Shown piece after piece: positions 63,001 through 64,000 of a stretch of 64,000 bases of DNA (position 1 is its first letter; each line of letters begins with the position of its first letter). The notes beneath the pieces are model-generated. The model saw only the letters and a list, made by a program, of their open reading frames with translations. It was not told the origin of the DNA and made no database searches. The DNA lies in NCBI RefSeq assembly GCF_030546805.1, contig NZ_JAUOPC010000010.1, positions 186,001 to 250,000 on the forward strand, written 5' to 3'. Source of the stretch: Cyclobacterium sp. 1_MG-2023 (GTDB lineage Bacteria; Bacteroidota; Bacteroidia; Cytophagales; Cyclobacteriaceae). A program made the translations under genes and the position numbers.

Positions 63001-63766
63001 ATTGCTCTCCTAGGTAAACATAGATTTTCTTAGTCGAAGGATTGAAATACCATTCGCCAAATGAATCTAAAGTGCTAAGGTGGTTGGAAATAAAGAAGCC
63101 GTATCCTGCTTCGGGTTTGTATTGGCTAATATTTCCATGGTACCTGATCTGTTCACCTGAATGGCTTTGAATATTGTAATTGTTTATTACCCAATCTTTT
63201 GTTCGAATCACGATATTGGCTCCTTCCCAATTGTGAGAACCGCCTAATTGGGAACTTTTAACGACATTGGTCTCCACCTTTTCAATGGGAAGATAGCCGC
63301 TATTTGTAGCATTACTATTCGGGTACCTTCCTAGCTCTTGGCGTTGACCATTGATAAGTATTACCTGTACATTATCTGAATCAACGGCTACAGTACTTTC
63401 ATAAAGCCCATTCCCTAAGGACTTCCACTTGCCAATGGATTGAAAGGAAGTTAAAATAGGCTTTGCTCCAGATCCGTATTCCCCTATCAAAATTGGTGAA
63501 GAGACTGTGCCTGAAGCACAAAGGTGTAGGCTGCCATAAAAAGTTTCTCCTCTTTTAAAAAGTATGGCGTCTCCCGGTTTTAGGGCATTGCATTCAAAAT
63601 TGACTTTTGCAATTGATTTCCAAGGGGTAGCAGGGTTTTGCGCTTCTTCGGCTGTGCGATTGTCATCACCTGTTTCACTGGAAATATAATAATCGGCAGC
63701 AAAAACTGACCAAGCCGGAAATGCCAAAAAAGCTAAGGTAAAAATAACTAAAAATTGAACTTTCAT
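60005..63766 (-). CDS. T9SS-exported beta-helix protein with two malectin-like domains
   Basis: This 1253-residue exported protein has a signal peptide ending near FPAWSVFA and an N-terminal beta-helix enzyme-like start (YYISSETGDDN). A right-handed parallel beta-helix occupies about 290-540 with repeated N-rich turns (IVQNNKISNTATI, ILVQNNSIISTGF). A jelly-roll-like carbohydrate-binding-type stretch follows (about 640-765), then two malectin-like domains of the same pattern (about 835-985 and 990-1140; GNRVFDIYLEEELVQ and ANRVFDIAIEEKVMK correspond). The end (about 1172-1253, YRIFPNPAKGGANLEI to GIYFISVNDEQ) is a type A T9SS sorting domain. It probably binds or cleaves a polysaccharide at the cell surface. 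The helix could be a lyase, but no family or catalytic residues could be assigned. An upstream promoter candidate lies at 63920-63950. Confidence 0.82.
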   Translation of the reverse strand: MKVQFLVIFTLAFLAFPAWSVFAADYYISSETGDDNRTAEEAQNPATPWKSIAKVNFECNALKPGDAILFKRGETFYGSLHLCASGTVSSPILIGEYGSGAKPILTSFQSIGKWKSLGNGLYESTVAVDSDNVQVILINGQRQELGRYPNSNATNSGYLPIEKVETNVVKSSQLGGSHNWEGANIVIRTKDWVINNYNIQSHSGEQIRYHGNISQYKPEAGYGFFISNHLSTLDSFGEWYFNPSTKKIYVYLGEQSPNSLEIEVSTLDHLLTKDYRDKYINIENLHFRGANNNIIHLEGGNNIKISNAEIEFAGEDGIQALSVVSLLIENNTIRYAYNNSLNLRYGNDEAIVQNNKISNTATIAGRTKNDDAAGIGVFVGGDNILVQNNSIISTGFNGIQFSGNYIKVKNNFVDNFCLIKSDGGGIYTFGGTSYQRYFGRKIEGNIVINGIGNPAGAPKRGVESNLLVEGIFLDDNSNNIEIKGNTVGNTSNSGLKIANGNSITVDNNLFFNNGNAISLGNSTNGNDTRNNNIVNNQFFTKLVDQNSYFINTYKDDIPQMANFDQNYFFRPMGDEFSILNQYLKNGEKERLLHDLKSWKSKYNKDQNSTSKNIDVSTYTVHKVIGGSKYSNSNFDEHIKDLSCSNCQEGWDAESKLSGGALKVSSQGKSSIKVNLGALKQDKNYLLSFKSYASKPTNLAFNLRFSNNPWERLSPIRTFRINEQVETYEVPISTYHDEDEVSLMIHYTSDESLTYWLDDLEFVEVEATIIEPDELMLFEYNPSNTNKTINLSGTYVNAKLEQYSGKVILPPYGALALFRTSDSNKPNESLHELYYHTGEGGPIEYDGQTFEKIKSDYITSSSSSTYKNSNASIEQLFQSERFAKELTFQIPVENGAYTIKTYHNELYFGKGGVTAKEGNRVFDIYLEEELVQENVDLFVHSNNGEEILTFESIQITDGLLDLRLIAGANNATISGIAIISENKPDSPDADFTFFLNAGGQADATLINKTFVAETANATYYNVGSSQFENSDLDVEPIFQTERNGKHLVYSIPVPSGNYTLFTLHNELWFGHNGVSEKAANRVFDIAIEEKVMKSDLDLFVENHNSPTLLSFDNLSVTDGYLTLEMTSKVNNASISGIAIIGNGANNSELVKELKNLQAYYYNTSDKENPIEEINYRIFPNPAKGGANLEIDVQVEKGTVVIYNSNGHLVKKFEWNKPTENKLSIPLENLSKGIYFISVNDEQNLLFRQKLIVSP

Positions 63767-63919
63767 ATTACCTAAATTAAAAATTTAATCTTTTATAGAC
63801 TGTTGAACAAATCACCTGTTTATGAGTGTTTTGTATTTTAAAAAGTTATTTAATAAATTATCCTTCTATTTATTTCGGATTAATAAAATTAAATATCGAG
63901 GTTCTATTTTCTTTATGCA

Positions 63920-63950
63920 CAAATATATGAATTTATTTAACATTAATAAA
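63920..63950 (-). promoter_or_regulatory. Candidate promoter of the beta-helix gene (TTTA-N19-TATATTTG)
   Basis: On the minus strand TATATTTG (63920-63927) is an exact -7 element, and TTTA (63947-63950) is one base off TTTG at the right spacing. The leader to the ATG at 63766 would be about 150 nt. Confidence 0.5.
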
Positions 63951-64000
63951 TACTAAAATAATAATAGATTGTTTGTTTTAAAAAGCCTATTTTCTTAAGT

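Noticed and set aside
1-64000. CRISPR array, insertion sequence, prophage or defence island
   Set aside because: No regularly spaced repeats, transposase, integrase, phage structural or nuclease/helicase cluster was seen in the window.

Overview
The window looks like chromosomal DNA of a marine-type Bacteroidota, most likely Cyclobacteriaceae (Cyclobacterium-like). This is an inference from: AT-rich DNA; promoters of the Bacteroidota form (TTTG, about 20 bp, TANNTTTG) instead of -35/-10 boxes; lipoprotein-rich gene content; TonB receptors with N-terminal carboxypeptidase-like domains; a LytS/LytTR pair; a type IX secretion tail on a large beta-helix protein; and several polysaccharide-active enzymes. 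No insertion sequence, prophage, CRISPR array, rRNA or recognisable defence island was seen.

Layout. 1-2435 (minus): an acyl-CoA oxidase-like dehydrogenase followed by the cut-off start of an SLC13-type permease. 3003-7377: an AGCS amino-acid symporter, a CvfB-like S1 protein, a zinc-motif-less ROK kinase and a small lipoprotein. 7470-9728: a secreted protein resembling toroid-fold polysaccharide-active enzymes. 10022-16513: a complete TetR/RND efflux operon with promoter, operator and terminator. 16788-21190: a TonB-type barrel protein divergent from a LytS/LytTR pair, with a 27-bp palindrome between them. 21196-28833: a DUF1080 lipoprotein, a SulP transporter fused to a decayed carbonic anhydrase, an alpha/beta hydrolase, a DUF4943-like lipoprotein and a ClC channel. 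28862-29143: a self-contained tRNA-Glu transcription unit with two identical tRNAs.

29303-33440: 1-Cys peroxiredoxin, a KAS III-like synthase grouped with an L-fuconolactonase-like hydrolase and a mutarotase, and a small outer-membrane protein. 33635-37449: two overlapping paralogous lipoproteins with receptor-L-like leucine-rich repeats. 37711-41242: a methyltransferase and the three-gene proton-translocating transhydrogenase pntAA-pntAB-pntB. 41895-45936: a CE15-type esterase and an AraC-led oxidoreductase operon. 46097-50178: an uncharacterised membrane protein and small genes including a Crp-type and a YafY/WYL regulator. 50603-54783: a zinc metallopeptidase, a DJ-1/PfpI lipoprotein and a TonB receptor. 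54999-57331: RNA-modification genes rlmF and trmL and a PTH2-like protein. 57638-63950: a redoxin, an unknown protein, an Asp-box sialidase-like protein and a 1253-residue T9SS-exported beta-helix protein.

Most of this is ordinary housekeeping, transport and glycan-utilisation content. The observations most worth following are the SulP fusion whose carbonic-anhydrase part has lost two zinc ligands, the overlapping L-domain lipoprotein pair, the tRNA-Glu unit with an inverted repeat enclosing one tRNA, the palindrome at the TonB/LytS divergence, a two-copy intergenic repeat, and a PTH2-like gene directly abutting an unknown gene. I found no convincing wholly new multi-gene system.
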